Source: CAYYAQ01 sp964469555
Lineage (GTDB): Bacteria; Planctomycetota; UBA1135; UBA2386
Reading direction: 5' to 3'
DNA: 64,000 nucleotides
Assembly (NCBI GenBank): GCA_964469555.1
Contig: CAYYAQ010000006.1
Coordinates: 1 to 64,000 of the forward strand
Of the stretch, positions 1-11,264 are shown piece after piece; position 1 is the first letter of the stretch; the number at the start of each line of letters is the position of its first letter. The position numbers were made by a program, and so were the translations under genes. The notes beneath the pieces were generated by a model, which saw only the letters and a list, made by a program, of their open reading frames with translations, made no database searches and was not told the DNA's origin.

Positions 1-106
1 GTTCGACCGGATTCAGCGCAGCCATGGCATCGCGTACTACATCGGAGCTGAGCAGGCCCTGATGTACGAGGAGCGCCAGGAAGCGCGGATCTGTTTGGTT
101 GCTCAT
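1..106 (-). CDS. N-terminal end of an unidentified protein (partial)
   Basis: An ATG at 104-106 on the minus strand opens a frame that runs off the left edge. The 35 visible residues begin MSNQTDPRFLALLVHQGL and contain a helix-like stretch rich in Leu, Val and Ala. No signal peptide or membrane segment is visible and I do not recognise a family; similar short helical openings occur at the N-terminus of some planctomycete serine/threonine kinases, but that is a guess. It is divergent from the AAA+ gene at 260, so 107-259 would be a shared promoter region. No convincing ribosome binding site precedes the ATG. Confidence 0.45.
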   Translation of the reverse strand, partial: MSNQTDPRFLALLVHQGLLSSDVVRDAMAALNPVE

Positions 107-259
107 CGAAACCGGGGGCGAGAGCGTGACGCGGGTAAAGAAGGTGACAACAACCGTCGACTATCGAAGTGTTACGTCAAGCCAAGGGCAAAGCTGTGCC
201 GAAGATAGAGGTACCGCGGCTGAAGCACCACGGCTTCGAAGTAGCAGAAAGGAAAAAGA

Positions 260-1606
260 GTGAAGACGTCGGAAAGCAATTATGTGTTCAAGTACTTCGA
301 CCTGATCGATGAGTTCATCAAGGTAAGGAGTTGCTCGGAGGACACGCTGCTCGAGCTTCTCAAGGAAGACGTAAGCAACAAGGCCTCCTACCGCACGCGC
401 GTCGTCGACGTCTGTGTTCCGGAGTATGAGAACGAGATCATGCTCGCGGTCGGCAAGATCGACGACGGCTACGACAAGGAGATCGTTCAAGAACTGCTCT
501 ACCAGATCTGCATCGATGTCAACCCGAGCCTCGAGATCCACCAGGTGAGTCTCCCGGCTCAGAGCACCAGTGAAGGCAACCCGAACATTCTTCCGCGACC
601 CGAGCAGGCGAAAGAGAAGCAGAAGACCTTCCGCAAGGTGCTCGGATTCCAGAGGACACTCCGCACGCAAATCCTCGGGCAGGATGAAGCGATCGATACG
701 CTCGTGCGCGCGGTCAAGAAGTCGGCGGTCGGTCTGAAGCGACCCGGAGCACCGATCGGCACGTTCTTGTTGGTCGGTCGAACCGGCACTGGCAAGACCG
801 AGTTGGCGAAGGCGCTCGCGCGCACGATGTACGACGACCCGGGCAGGCTGATCCGGATCGACTGCTCGGAGTACGCGCTGCCGCACGAATACGCGAAGCT
901 CATCGGCTCTCCTCCCGGCTACATCGGGCACAGCGAAGGCGGATTCCTCACCGAGTCCGTGCGCAAGAAGCAGAACTGCGTCGTACTATTCGATGAGATC
1001 GAGAAGGCACACGCCAAGGTGCACAACCTGCTTCTGCAGTTGCTCGACGAAGGCATCCTGACAGACAGCAAGGGACAAGTCGTGTCCTTCGCAAACACCG
1101 TCGTGATCATGACGAGCAACCTCGGCATCGAACGCATCGATGCGCTGCGCGGGCGGATGGGGTTCGGCGATTTCCATGAAGATGCCATCGACGAGAACAA
1201 CATCGAGGAGGCGACCCTCGAGGGCATGCGCGAGTGCTTCCGCCCGGAGTTCATCAACCGCATCGACGAGGTCGTGGTCTTCAACCCGCTGGACATCAAG
1301 ATCTGCACGCGGATCGCGCACCGGATGCTCAAGGAAGTCGCGGCGCTGCTGAAACCACAGGGCATCACGGTCGAGTTCTCCTCCGGCGTGAAGTCAGTCC
1401 TGGCGAAGGAAGGCTTCTCGGAAGAGTACGGCGCCCGCGAGCTGCGCCGCCTGATCAAGCGGAAGATCGAAGATCCGCTGACCGAGATGATCCTGAACGA
1501 CAATATCCACGAGAACGTGACCATCCAGGTTCGCGTGGCGCGCGGTAAACCGAGCTTCGAGCTCAGGCTCATCGGCGCCGGGAAGTCCCTCGTCGGTTCG
1601 GCCTAG
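260..1606 (+). CDS. ClpB/ClpC-like single-ring AAA+ ATPase
   Basis: A 448-residue protein with one AAA+ module of the ClpA/B/C D2 type, expected to unfold or remodel protein substrates using ATP. Visible motifs are Walker A GRTGTGKT at 173-180, pore loop GYIG at 220-223, Walker B VVLFDE at 241-246, sensor 1 TSNLG at 285-289, an arginine finger in FINRID near 334, and sensor 2 GAR at 391-393 within the C-terminal D2-small domain. The first ~130 residues are acidic, contain two Cys in VDVCVPEY and YQICIDV, and do not resemble a Clp-N domain; the first AAA ring of ClpB/ClpC is absent. Start is GTG behind AGGAAAAAGA. No ClpP-docking IGF/L loop is evident, so a chaperone rather than a protease partner is more likely (inference). 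Confidence 0.8.
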   Translation: MKTSESNYVFKYFDLIDEFIKVRSCSEDTLLELLKEDVSNKASYRTRVVDVCVPEYENEIMLAVGKIDDGYDKEIVQELLYQICIDVNPSLEIHQVSLPAQSTSEGNPNILPRPEQAKEKQKTFRKVLGFQRTLRTQILGQDEAIDTLVRAVKKSAVGLKRPGAPIGTFLLVGRTGTGKTELAKALARTMYDDPGRLIRIDCSEYALPHEYAKLIGSPPGYIGHSEGGFLTESVRKKQNCVVLFDEIEKAHAKVHNLLLQLLDEGILTDSKGQVVSFANTVVIMTSNLGIERIDALRGRMGFGDFHEDAIDENNIEEATLEGMRECFRPEFINRIDEVVVFNPLDIKICTRIAHRMLKEVAALLKPQGITVEFSSGVKSVLAKEGFSEEYGARELRRLIKRKIEDPLTEMILNDNIHENVTIQVRVARGKPSFELRLIGAGKSLVGSA

Positions 1607-1647
1607 CCGTCTCGGCCCGGTAACAAACGGGCTCAGTACCGACGTCG

Positions 1648-2841
1648 CTACCTTCGACGAATGAGGTTGTCGACCTTCGACTTCTCGATGTCGCCCGGCT
1701 TCGCCTTCGCGTCGGCGGCGATCTTCTTCAACTCCGCTTCGATCGCGGCTTCCCATTCCGCCGGCGAGAAGAAGAACGGCCCGCGCCCACCGGTGTAGGC
1801 GAGCTTGCCGTCCTTGCCGATCAGGTAGAGACGATCGGGCCAGCCACGGTATGCCTGGTTGACCTTGTCATTCAGCCTGTCGACCACCGCGGGCATCGGC
1901 ATGTTGAGCTTCTCGGCACAGGTGGTCGCGACCTTGCTCCGCTCCTCGAGCGTGATCGGATCCTGCACCATCTCGAAGGTCATCGGCGACCGGCTGTCGA
2001 TCGCGTGCGCTTCGCGGATGTAGACGATGAAGAACTCGACCTTGTCCTTGTTCGCCTCGTAGATCTTCGTCAGCCGACCGGCTGCCTGGCGGAACGGGGG
2101 TCAAGTGTAGCTCCCGAAGATCAGGGCCACCGGCCTCTTGCCGCGGAAACTCGACAGGGTGACTGTCTTCTTCGAGTCCTTCGCGAAGGGAAGCGTGAAG
2201 TCGGGCGCCGCCTCGCCGGGGCCCGGAGGTAGATCGATCTCCTTGCCCTCTTCGATGTTGTCATCCCCGTCGGCGTCGAGCGTTTTGAACACCGCGTTCA
2301 TGTCGCTGACTGTGACGGCGCCATCCCGGTCCATGTCAAATGTCCGCGGCACCATTCGGTTGACCATCCTTGCCATGCGCTCCTCGCCCGCACGACCGAA
2401 CAGGTTGGTCATGTTCTCGGGCGGAATCAGGCCGTCCTGACCGGGCTTCAGTGTGGCGATGATCCGCTTCCACTCGGCCTTGTCGATCCCCGGCTTGCCA
2501 TCCTGATTGAGGAACGACCCGAACATGTCGCTGAGGGAACGGGCGAGTTGCACACGGGAGTCATTGGTCGTGTCGCTGCCTCTGCGTCGACCACCGCGCT
2601 GGCGGGGACCGCGACCACCGCGCTGGAAGTCCGCCGCCGTGATGGCACCGTCCCTGTTGCGGTCGAGGTTCTGGAACGGTTTCTCGCCGCGACCGTACTC
2701 GGCCATCGTGACCTTGCCGTCACCGTCCTTGTCGCTGGTCTTCAGGATGTGGTCCCAGATCGACGTGCCGCCTCCGCGGCGTTGCGCATCGAGGGGCGAA
2801 ACGACCAGGGAAGCAACGGCGATCAGAAGGAGCAGTTTCAT
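1648..2841 (-). CDS. EF-hand / iodothyronine deiodinase-like selenoprotein (in-frame TGA = Sec)
   Basis: Two open segments (2841-2104 and 2100-1648) lie in the same frame and are separated only by a TGA at 2101-2103 (codon 247 of 397). Read through, the product has a signal peptide (MKLLLLIAVASLVVSPLDAQ), calcium-binding EF-hand loops at about 37-48, 60-71, 169-180 and 189-200, then a thioredoxin-fold domain starting APDFTLPF. The TGA falls in FGSYT-x-PPFR, the position of selenocysteine in vertebrate deiodinases (FGSCTUPPF). Downstream hallmarks of that family follow: FFIVYIREAH, RLYLIGKDGK and YTGGRGPFFFSPAEW. A hairpin at 2071-2084 fits a bacterial SECIS. The substrate is unknown; a secreted Sec-dependent reductase or peroxidase-like role is inferred, and iodothyronine activity should not be assumed. 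The alternative, a nonsense-mutated Cys homologue, is less likely given the exact position, the intact downstream frame and the hairpin. Confidence 0.85.
2071..2084 (-). promoter_or_regulatory. Candidate bacterial SECIS hairpin (deiodinase-like gene)
   Basis: On the coding (minus) strand the sequence CAGCC-GGTC-GGCTG forms a perfect 5-bp stem with a GGTC tetraloop. The stem begins 17 nt and the loop 22 nt after the in-frame TGA. Bacterial SECIS elements lie immediately 3' of the UGA inside the coding region and carry guanines, often GGU, in the apical loop recognised by SelB; spacing and loop both fit. The same loop sequence recurs in the other candidate SECIS at 15176-15198. Confidence 0.75.
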
Positions 2842-2983
2842 CGGGCGTCTCCGGACGGGGGTTCGACCAACCCCGCAGGCTACCCATCCCGATCGCGCCG
2901 ACCATCAGGTGGACGAATTTAAGACAAAGACTCGGCATCCACTGGCCGACGGGTCACTCCGACACGTAGTCATCAGCGTAATA

Positions 2984-3475
2984 CTAGCCCGTGATTCGCG
3001 TGTAGAATTCCTCTGCGCGGACCGGCGAGTACTTCGGCTCACCAGGCCCCGGCAGCATCGTGATGAGCGTCACGTCTTCGTGGCCCAGCAGTCGGCCTGC
3101 GCCATCGGGTGCGGCGCCGGGAACTGGAGGATAATAGCTGAGACGCAACGCGAAGTTCGTGTCGGCGAGGCGTTCGTCGAAGAGATGGGGATCGCGGCAG
3201 AGGTGGGTCAACACCCCCTGGACGATCAGCAGGATGAGCGACTCTTGCGCGAGATAGACGCGCCGGAAGAACTGCTCGAAAATCGCGTCGGGCCAGAAGT
3301 CCGCGGCCTCGTAATCATCGCGGTCACCGAGATCGAACGCGCCCCACGTCACGAACGCCGCTCCGTGGACGCACCGACAATTGTCACCGTGGCGGTGGAC
3401 GCGGAATCGACTCGGCAGCGTCGCTTCGAACACGACCGCGCCGCACAAACACGAGCCGGATACCGTTTCGGACAT
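2984..3475 (-). pseudogene. Chimeric remnant: GFA-domain start fused to 2OG-Fe(II) oxygenase fragment
   Basis: The first ~40 residues (from MSETVSGSCLCGAVVFEA) match the start of a GFA (glutathione-dependent formaldehyde-activating) zinc protein, with a CxC pair kept but the following CHCxxC-type site altered to HRHGDNCRC. After GAAFVTWGAF the frame changes character and reads as an isopenicillin-N-synthase-like 2OG-Fe(II) oxygenase: FALRLSYYPPV, then GHEDVTLITML with the HxD iron ligands. It then jumps to a typical oxygenase C-terminus (KYSPVRAEEFYTRI), skipping the segment with the second iron-binding His and the 2OG-binding Arg. Neither half can be functional as read. It looks like two genes collapsed by deletions; the open frame extends to 3544 but the GFA start is at 3475. 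Just downstream of maeB. Confidence 0.55.
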
Positions 3476-3547
3476 GCCGTGGTTCAATCGGGCGGACAAC
3501 CGCGGCGACAGACTGAACTGGTGCCGGTCGAGGACGCGGAACAAGGG

Positions 3548-5902
<2,355 letters not shown>

Positions 5903-5975
5903 CGGTGCTTCGTAAGCGAATCTGGACCCCCCCCAGTATGCCGAATCTCGCGGGCTCGGCTATAAGCCTGGACCA

Positions 5976-7385
5976 ATGATTGCCCTAGACCAAGCAATAC
6001 CCCTTCTCGCAGCAACCCTGTCGACCGTGTTGCCGAGCCACGCGCCGGAGGCCCAGGAACTTTCGAAGCAGGGCGGACAGGTGGTCGCCGTGTTCCAACT
6101 CGGGGGTAGCGAGCGCGCGATTTCACGTGACGATGTCGCCCTCAATCTCGCTCGCCGACATCGCAACAGCCAGGGCGGCAAGGAGACGATGGAGCACCTC
6201 ATCAACGTTCTCCTCGTTGAGGAGGCCGCAAGAAAGACGGGCTTGATGCCGACCAGCGAGGAGGTCCGAGCCAAGATCCGCGGTTACGAGACCGCCCTGC
6301 GTCAGAACAAGATGAACCTCGACGAGGTCCTCGCGGGGCAGCGGATGACGCGGTCGCGTTTCACCGAGGAGATGGCCATCTCCATCGCGGCGACGCGCCT
6401 GGCGGGCAAGGTCCTGAAGATCTCGCCAAACAAGGTCACGGAAAAGCACACCGCGTTGTGGACCCGCGAAGCCCGCAACAAGGTTCAAGTAGAAACGGAT
6501 ACCAGGAAACTGGCGGCGGGTGTGCTCGCGCGGGTCGGGAAGTTCGGCGAGGTCACGAGCCTCGATGTCGGACGCGTGTTGTTCACCAAGGTGCCCAAGA
6601 ACACGCTCCGCGAGACCATCAACCGGATGGTGTTCGAGCGTTGCGTGAAGCACGAGGCGGCCCGTCTCGAGATCAGGCTCTCGCCGGCGGACATCAATCT
6701 GCAGTACGCGAAGCGCAAGAAGGCCTTCGAGGTCAGCGGTCGAAACCAGGGCATCCCGTACGAGCAATGGCTCGAGGCATTTGGTTCCAACAAGCAAAAG
6801 GAGCTCGAGTCCACCGCCCTGCAGACGACCCTGCTTCATGGGAAGCTGGTCGAGAGGCGGTATCCGAGCGAATTCCTCGACCAGCGGCTGGCCAAGAACC
6901 GCGATGTGATGCTGCGGCGGCACGGGGCGCGGCGGGCGATCAGCACGATCTTCATCCGCGCGACGACCAAGCCGAACAAGATCCTCCGCCGAAACTTCAA
7001 GGCGGCGCTCAAGCACATCCAAGAGATCCGGACGGCCATCGTCGGCAAGAAGAAGCGTTCGTTCACCACGATGGCGAAGATCGCGACGGACGACCCGTCG
7101 ACGAAACAGAGCGGAGGCAAGCTCGGCTGGCAGCACGGAGACTACATCGACGGTGCCAAGGGTAGGCGGGCACCCGACGAGGTCTTGAAGGCCGCGTTCT
7201 CGATGAAGGTCGGCGACGTCTCACAACCCATCAAGACAGATCGCGGATACTACCTCGTCTGGATGTCGGGGATCGAGCCGGAGCCCTCGAAGTCCGTGAT
7301 CCGCAAGCGGATGCTCAGCGAGATGGCGGACCGCTACAACCGCGAACTCTACAACGCCGTGAAAGTCGAATACAAGATCAAGTGA
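5976..7385 (+). CDS. Parvulin-type peptidyl-prolyl isomerase (SurA/PpiC-like)
   Basis: A 469-residue protein with a weakly hydrophobic N-terminus (IPLLAATLSTVLPSHAP), suggesting export, a helical SurA-N-like chaperone region and a parvulin domain at about 320-430 (RRAISTIFIRATT through GGKLGWQHGDY, VLKAAFSMKVGDVSQPIKTDRGYYLVWMSG). The pattern GGxLGW followed by AFxxxxGxxSxPxxTxxGYxL is diagnostic of PpiC. Likely role is folding of exported proteins. Its TGA stop overlaps the GTG start of the next gene by 4 nt, implying translational coupling. The protein is unusually Lys/Arg rich for its location. Confidence 0.8.
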   Translation: MIALDQAIPLLAATLSTVLPSHAPEAQELSKQGGQVVAVFQLGGSERAISRDDVALNLARRHRNSQGGKETMEHLINVLLVEEAARKTGLMPTSEEVRAKIRGYETALRQNKMNLDEVLAGQRMTRSRFTEEMAISIAATRLAGKVLKISPNKVTEKHTALWTREARNKVQVETDTRKLAAGVLARVGKFGEVTSLDVGRVLFTKVPKNTLRETINRMVFERCVKHEAARLEIRLSPADINLQYAKRKKAFEVSGRNQGIPYEQWLEAFGSNKQKELESTALQTTLLHGKLVERRYPSEFLDQRLAKNRDVMLRRHGARRAISTIFIRATTKPNKILRRNFKAALKHIQEIRTAIVGKKKRSFTTMAKIATDDPSTKQSGGKLGWQHGDYIDGAKGRRAPDEVLKAAFSMKVGDVSQPIKTDRGYYLVWMSGIEPEPSKSVIRKRMLSEMADRYNRELYNAVKVEYKIK

Positions 7386-8104
7386 AGCACACCACGCAAG
7401 GCTGGCAGTGGTTGTCGTCGCTCGAGACAGTCGCCGTCGAAGGGAAGTTCTCGAACCGGACCGGTGAGGTCGAGACGCTGTTGGTCGTTCTTAGCGGGAC
7501 GTTCGACCTGGTCGCCGGCGGTGGTTCGTGGCCGGCGCGCGGGGTACGGTCCTCGCCGTTCGAGGGCAAACCGGTGTCACTGTTCCTCCCGCCCAAGACG
7601 GGCTTCGAGCTTCACAATGGCAGCGGCGAGATCCTGTTGGTCTCCGGCGTGCAACCCGAGCAGGAAGAGAAGGTCGGCGAAGCAGTGACGAAGAGGCCTC
7701 TCCTGGCGATGGCGGGCAGCGGCAAGGCCTTCGACCCCGCGTCGGGTGAGTGGAAGAATCAGGAGATGTTTCCCTCGTCGTCGCAGGCGTTGCTGCCGCG
7801 TCACATCGGCCAGGATGACGCGGACGGCATCGTCATCCGCCACGTGTTTCCGTACGGCTTCAAGGCACTGTGCCTGAGTCTGGACGAGATCGTCCTCGGC
7901 GCCGGACGCTCGACCGACGTACCGAAGGAAGTCCCAGACTACCCCACGGAGCTGGCCGTCTACTACGACGCCCCCGGCGGCCTGACGATCGACGGCGCGG
8001 ATCTTACGGGTACCGGCTGCGCCGACATCACGCCGGACTCGACCTTCACGTCCGGAAGCGCAGACGCCTTCCTCGCCCTCGCCTACGCCGGCGCCAAACT
8101 CTGA
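7382..8104 (+). CDS. KduI/IolB-like cupin protein
   Basis: A 240-residue protein of two cupin-like halves: residues ~20-90 (GEVETLLVVLSGTFDLVAGG, PVSLFLPPKTGFEL) and ~130-240 (LPRHIGQDDADGIVIRHVFPY, PDYPTELAVYYDAPGGL). This layout resembles 5-deoxy-glucuronate isomerase IolB and the KduI family, which isomerise sugar acids. A clear HxH metal site is not obvious in the first half, and no inositol catabolism genes are nearby, so the specific activity is uncertain. GTG start, overlapping the stop of the upstream isomerase by 4 nt. The stop is 15 nt from the stop of the convergent beta-propeller gene. Confidence 0.55.
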   Translation: MKHTTQGWQWLSSLETVAVEGKFSNRTGEVETLLVVLSGTFDLVAGGGSWPARGVRSSPFEGKPVSLFLPPKTGFELHNGSGEILLVSGVQPEQEEKVGEAVTKRPLLAMAGSGKAFDPASGEWKNQEMFPSSSQALLPRHIGQDDADGIVIRHVFPYGFKALCLSLDEIVLGAGRSTDVPKEVPDYPTELAVYYDAPGGLTIDGADLTGTGCADITPDSTFTSGSADAFLALAYAGAKL

Positions 8105-8119
8105 TCTTCCCGACGAGAA

Positions 8120-9460
8120 TCAGCGGGGTTCTCTCGAGATGCAGTACAGGAACTTCGTGCCGCGAAGGAAGAGCTCGCCGCCGGCGAGTGCGATCGAAGC
8201 GCTGAAGCCGTCGTCGAGCTGGTTGAAGGCGATGATCTTCGGTTGGCCGTCGCCGTGGCTGATCACGATCGTCGAACCGTCGCGGTCGGTGAAGTAGACG
8301 CGACCGGCGGCGCCGACCGGGGACGCGTAGATCTCGAACATCTCGTGGAGTCGGAACGGGCCCTGCGGCTCCTTGCCGGTCTTCGCCTCCACGCGCGTCA
8401 ACACACCTTGGTAGTGGTTCAGGAAATAAAGCCACTTGCCGTACAGAAGAGGTGACGGGACGTACGGTGTGCGACGCTGGCGTCGCCATACCACCCGGTC
8501 CGTAGGGGTGATGTCTCCTTTCGCGCCGTCGAGCTTCACGGCGAACATCGCCTTCTTCTCGTAGCTGCTCGCGATGTAGACCATCCCCTCCGACGACACC
8601 GGCGACGCGACGACGTTGCGGGAGAGCCCACCGCACTCCCAGATCACCTTGCCCGTCTTCAGGTCGTAGGCCCGCGCTCGCTTCGTGCCGCTGACGATCA
8701 ACTGCGGCTTGCCGTCGTGCAGGACGATGATCGGCGTCGCCCAGGACGTGACCTCGTCGCGATTCACCCGCCAACGCACATCGCCCGTCCGCTTGTCGAA
8801 TGCGACCACGAACGACTGCCCCTCGTGATCCCAATTGACGGCCAGCGTGTCGCCAAACCCGACCGGCGAGCTCCCCTCGCCGTGCCCGTGCTTCACCGCC
8901 ATGTCGCCGAGGTCCTTCTTCCAGATCAGCTTGCCATCGTGATCCAGGCAGTAGAGTCCCGCCGAACCGAAGGAAGCGAACAGGTGCGTGCTGTCCACCA
9001 CGGGTGACGCCGAAGCCAGCGTCCCCGACTTGTGCGCGCCCGAGTGCGGCAGTTGCTTGCGCAGCGTCGTCTTCCACAAGAGCTCGCCGTTCTTTCGCGA
9101 GTAGGCGAACGCCGCGAACTCCTGGTGCTGCGTAACCGGCGCGTTGTCGTGCGCCCCCGGAGCGTTGTCCGGCACCGGATCCACCCGCTTGCCGAACGGG
9201 ATCGCCGCGGTGACAAAGACCCGATCGCCCCAGACTACCGGCGTGCCGTGCCCAGCGCCTTCGAGCCGAACCTTCCACCGGAGGTTGTGCGTCTCGCTCC
9301 ATTGGGTCGGCGGATCAGCCGTCGCGGAAGTGCCGGTGCCGGACGGACCGCGCCACTGCGGCCAGTAGCCCTGCGCCTCGGCGTTCGCATTCACCTGGCA
9401 CCACGCCGGCACGACGAAAACGACGAGTGCAGCAAGGACGAGGCCGAAGAATCTGAACAT
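8120..9460 (-). CDS. Secreted PQQ-like beta-propeller protein
   Basis: A 446-residue protein starting MFRFFGLVLAALVVFVVPAWCQ (signal peptide), followed by WPQWRGPSGTGTS and repeated blades such as WPQWRG, LRWKVRLEGAGHGTPVVWGDRVFVT, GELLWKTTLR, SASPVVDSTHLFASFGSAGLYCLD, GDVRWRVN and TGKVIWECGG. These are PQQ_2 repeats folding into an outer-membrane- or periplasm-located propeller. Planctomycetes carry many such 'WPQWRGP' proteins of unknown substrate; no PQQ-dependent dehydrogenase catalytic residues are recognisable. The longer frame to 9553 was not used because the signal peptide starts at 9460. A paralogue lies at 27593-28909. Confidence 0.85.
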   Translation of the reverse strand: MFRFFGLVLAALVVFVVPAWCQVNANAEAQGYWPQWRGPSGTGTSATADPPTQWSETHNLRWKVRLEGAGHGTPVVWGDRVFVTAAIPFGKRVDPVPDNAPGAHDNAPVTQHQEFAAFAYSRKNGELLWKTTLRKQLPHSGAHKSGTLASASPVVDSTHLFASFGSAGLYCLDHDGKLIWKKDLGDMAVKHGHGEGSSPVGFGDTLAVNWDHEGQSFVVAFDKRTGDVRWRVNRDEVTSWATPIIVLHDGKPQLIVSGTKRARAYDLKTGKVIWECGGLSRNVVASPVSSEGMVYIASSYEKKAMFAVKLDGAKGDITPTDRVVWRRQRRTPYVPSPLLYGKWLYFLNHYQGVLTRVEAKTGKEPQGPFRLHEMFEIYASPVGAAGRVYFTDRDGSTIVISHGDGQPKIIAFNQLDDGFSASIALAGGELFLRGTKFLYCISREPR

Positions 9461-9514
9461 GGGAGTACTGTAAGGCGACTCTCGACTCCGTGTCAGGCAC
9501 AGCAAGGAAACACG

Positions 9515-9886
9515 ATGCGGAAGATCCGCTGCCTCGACCACATCGCCATTCACGTCGATGACGTCCCTACGAACGAGTCGTTCTACCGCAACCTGTTCGA
9601 CCTACAACCGATCCCGCGCCCCGAGATCGACTTCCCGGGAGCGTGGCTACGCATCGGCGAATTTCGGGAACTCCACCTGATCGGCAAGAACTCGATGCCC
9701 GACATCCCTCCGCTCGAGCGACACTTCGCGATGGAGATCGACAGCGCGACCGAGTGGGCCGCGCACCTCACGCAACACGCGATCGAGTTCCAGGGCCCGA
9801 GTTCGCGCACCGATGACGCGCTCCCGATCTTTCTCCGCGACCCGGACGGTCACGTCATCGAGCTGCTCGAGCGCGCGCCTCGCTGA
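9515..9886 (+). CDS. Glyoxalase / VOC-superfamily protein
   Basis: A 123-residue single-unit vicinal oxygen chelate protein. It begins RCLDHIAIHVDDVPTNESFYRNLFDL, the standard betaalphabetabetabeta opening with the first metal His, and ends FLRDPDGHVIELLE with the terminal metal Glu. A central LHLIGKNSM supplies a further His. The family covers lyases, isomerases and dioxygenases, so the substrate cannot be named. ATG at 9515 follows AAGGA; the longer open frame back to 9032 is antisense shadow of the beta-propeller gene. Confidence 0.8.
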   Translation: MRKIRCLDHIAIHVDDVPTNESFYRNLFDLQPIPRPEIDFPGAWLRIGEFRELHLIGKNSMPDIPPLERHFAMEIDSATEWAAHLTQHAIEFQGPSSRTDDALPIFLRDPDGHVIELLERAPR

Positions 9887-9947
9887 TGTAGATCTTCTGT
9901 CCATCGCGGCCCACCGTCTGCTATCGTTGCGTGCCACTGCACTAGAG

Positions 9948-11243
9948 ATGACCATGCCAAAATCAACACGCCGAGCCTTCGTCCAGAACTCCGCCGCGGC
10001 CAGCGCCGCCCTCTACGTCCCCCAACACGCCATCTACTCTGGCGGCAGCGACGAGATCAAGGTCGCCGTGATCGGTTGCGGCGGGCGCGGCAGCGGCGCC
10101 GCGAACCAGATCCTGAACACGAAGGGGACGACGAAGCTCGTCGCCGTCGCGGACGCGTTTCCGGACAAGGCGCGCAGCCGCATCAACGCGATCGAGAAGC
10201 GCCACGGCGCGAAAGTCGACGTTCCGAAAGATCGGCTCTTCAGCGGTCTCGACGGCTACAAGAAAGCCATCGACTGCGACGTGGACGTGGTCGTGATCGC
10301 CACGCCCCCGGCCTTCAAGCCCCAGCAGTTCGAGTATGCGATCAAGCAGGGCAAGCACGTCTTCATGGAGAAACCCGTCGCGAGCGACGTGGTCGGAGTG
10401 AAGCGCGTACTCGCGGCCAACAAGATGGCCAAGGCCAAGAACCTCATGGTCGGCATCGGCCTGCAGCGTCGGCACGAGACCCGCTACAAGGAGTGCATCA
10501 AGAAGTTGCAGGACGGCGCCATCGGCGACATCAACCTGCTGCGCGTCTACTGGAACGGCGGCGGCATCTGGTACCGCAACCGCACGCCACAGATGTCCGA
10601 GATGGAGTTCCAGGTAAACAACTGGTACCATTTCACCTGGGCGTCCGGCGACCAGATTTGTGAACAGCACATCCACAACCTCGACGTCGGCTGCTGGATC
10701 AAGGGTGGCTTCCCCGTCGAAGCCAACGGCCAGGGCGGTCGCGGACAGCGCATGGGCGGCGACGCGTCGAAGTCCCAGATCTTCGACCACACATTCGTCG
10801 AGTACACCTTCGCGGACGGCTCCAAGATGTACAGCCAGGGCCGCCACCTGAGAGGCGGCTGGAACCAGGTCTCCGAGTTCGCGCACGGGTCGAAGGGCAC
10901 GAGCAGGATCGGTCACTCGATCATGGCGCAGGGCAAGGAAACCGTCCGGTTCCGCGGCGGCGGCGGGCACCAGCAGGAGCAACACGACCTGATCGAGGCG
11001 CTGATGGCTGGCAAGATCTACAACGAAGCCGACTACGGCGCGATGAGCACGTTCACCGCGATCCTCGGTCGCGAAGCCTGCTACTCCGGCAAGCTCATCA
11101 AGGCCAAGGACCTGATGGACAAGGGCCGCGACTACTGCCCGGGCATCGACAAGTACACGATGCACACCAATCCTCCGGCGATGCCGGGAGATGACGGCAA
11201 CTACCCGGTCGCCGTGCCGGGAGTGTACAAGCCCTACGCGTAG
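9948..11243 (+). CDS. Gfo/Idh/MocA-family oxidoreductase, TAT-exported
   Basis: A 431-residue protein with a twin-arginine signal (STRRAFVQNSAAASAALYV) followed by a Rossmann fold (IKVAVIGCGGRGSGAANQI) and the family signature GKHVFMEKPVA, in which the Lys-Pro pair is conserved in sugar oxidoreductases. The C-terminal domain contains WYHFTWASGDQICEQHIHNLDVGCWI, typical of planctomycete secreted members that act on sugars or sugar acids with bound NAD(P). Two ATGs (9948, 9954) are possible. The frame extending to 9813 is rejected because it would bury the TAT signal. A strong hairpin terminator follows. Confidence 0.88.
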   Translation: MTMPKSTRRAFVQNSAAASAALYVPQHAIYSGGSDEIKVAVIGCGGRGSGAANQILNTKGTTKLVAVADAFPDKARSRINAIEKRHGAKVDVPKDRLFSGLDGYKKAIDCDVDVVVIATPPAFKPQQFEYAIKQGKHVFMEKPVASDVVGVKRVLAANKMAKAKNLMVGIGLQRRHETRYKECIKKLQDGAIGDINLLRVYWNGGGIWYRNRTPQMSEMEFQVNNWYHFTWASGDQICEQHIHNLDVGCWIKGGFPVEANGQGGRGQRMGGDASKSQIFDHTFVEYTFADGSKMYSQGRHLRGGWNQVSEFAHGSKGTSRIGHSIMAQGKETVRFRGGGGHQQEQHDLIEALMAGKIYNEADYGAMSTFTAILGREACYSGKLIKAKDLMDKGRDYCPGIDKYTMHTNPPAMPGDDGNYPVAVPGVYKPYA

Positions 11244-11264
11244 TCCGCGCTGGCAGTACACGAC

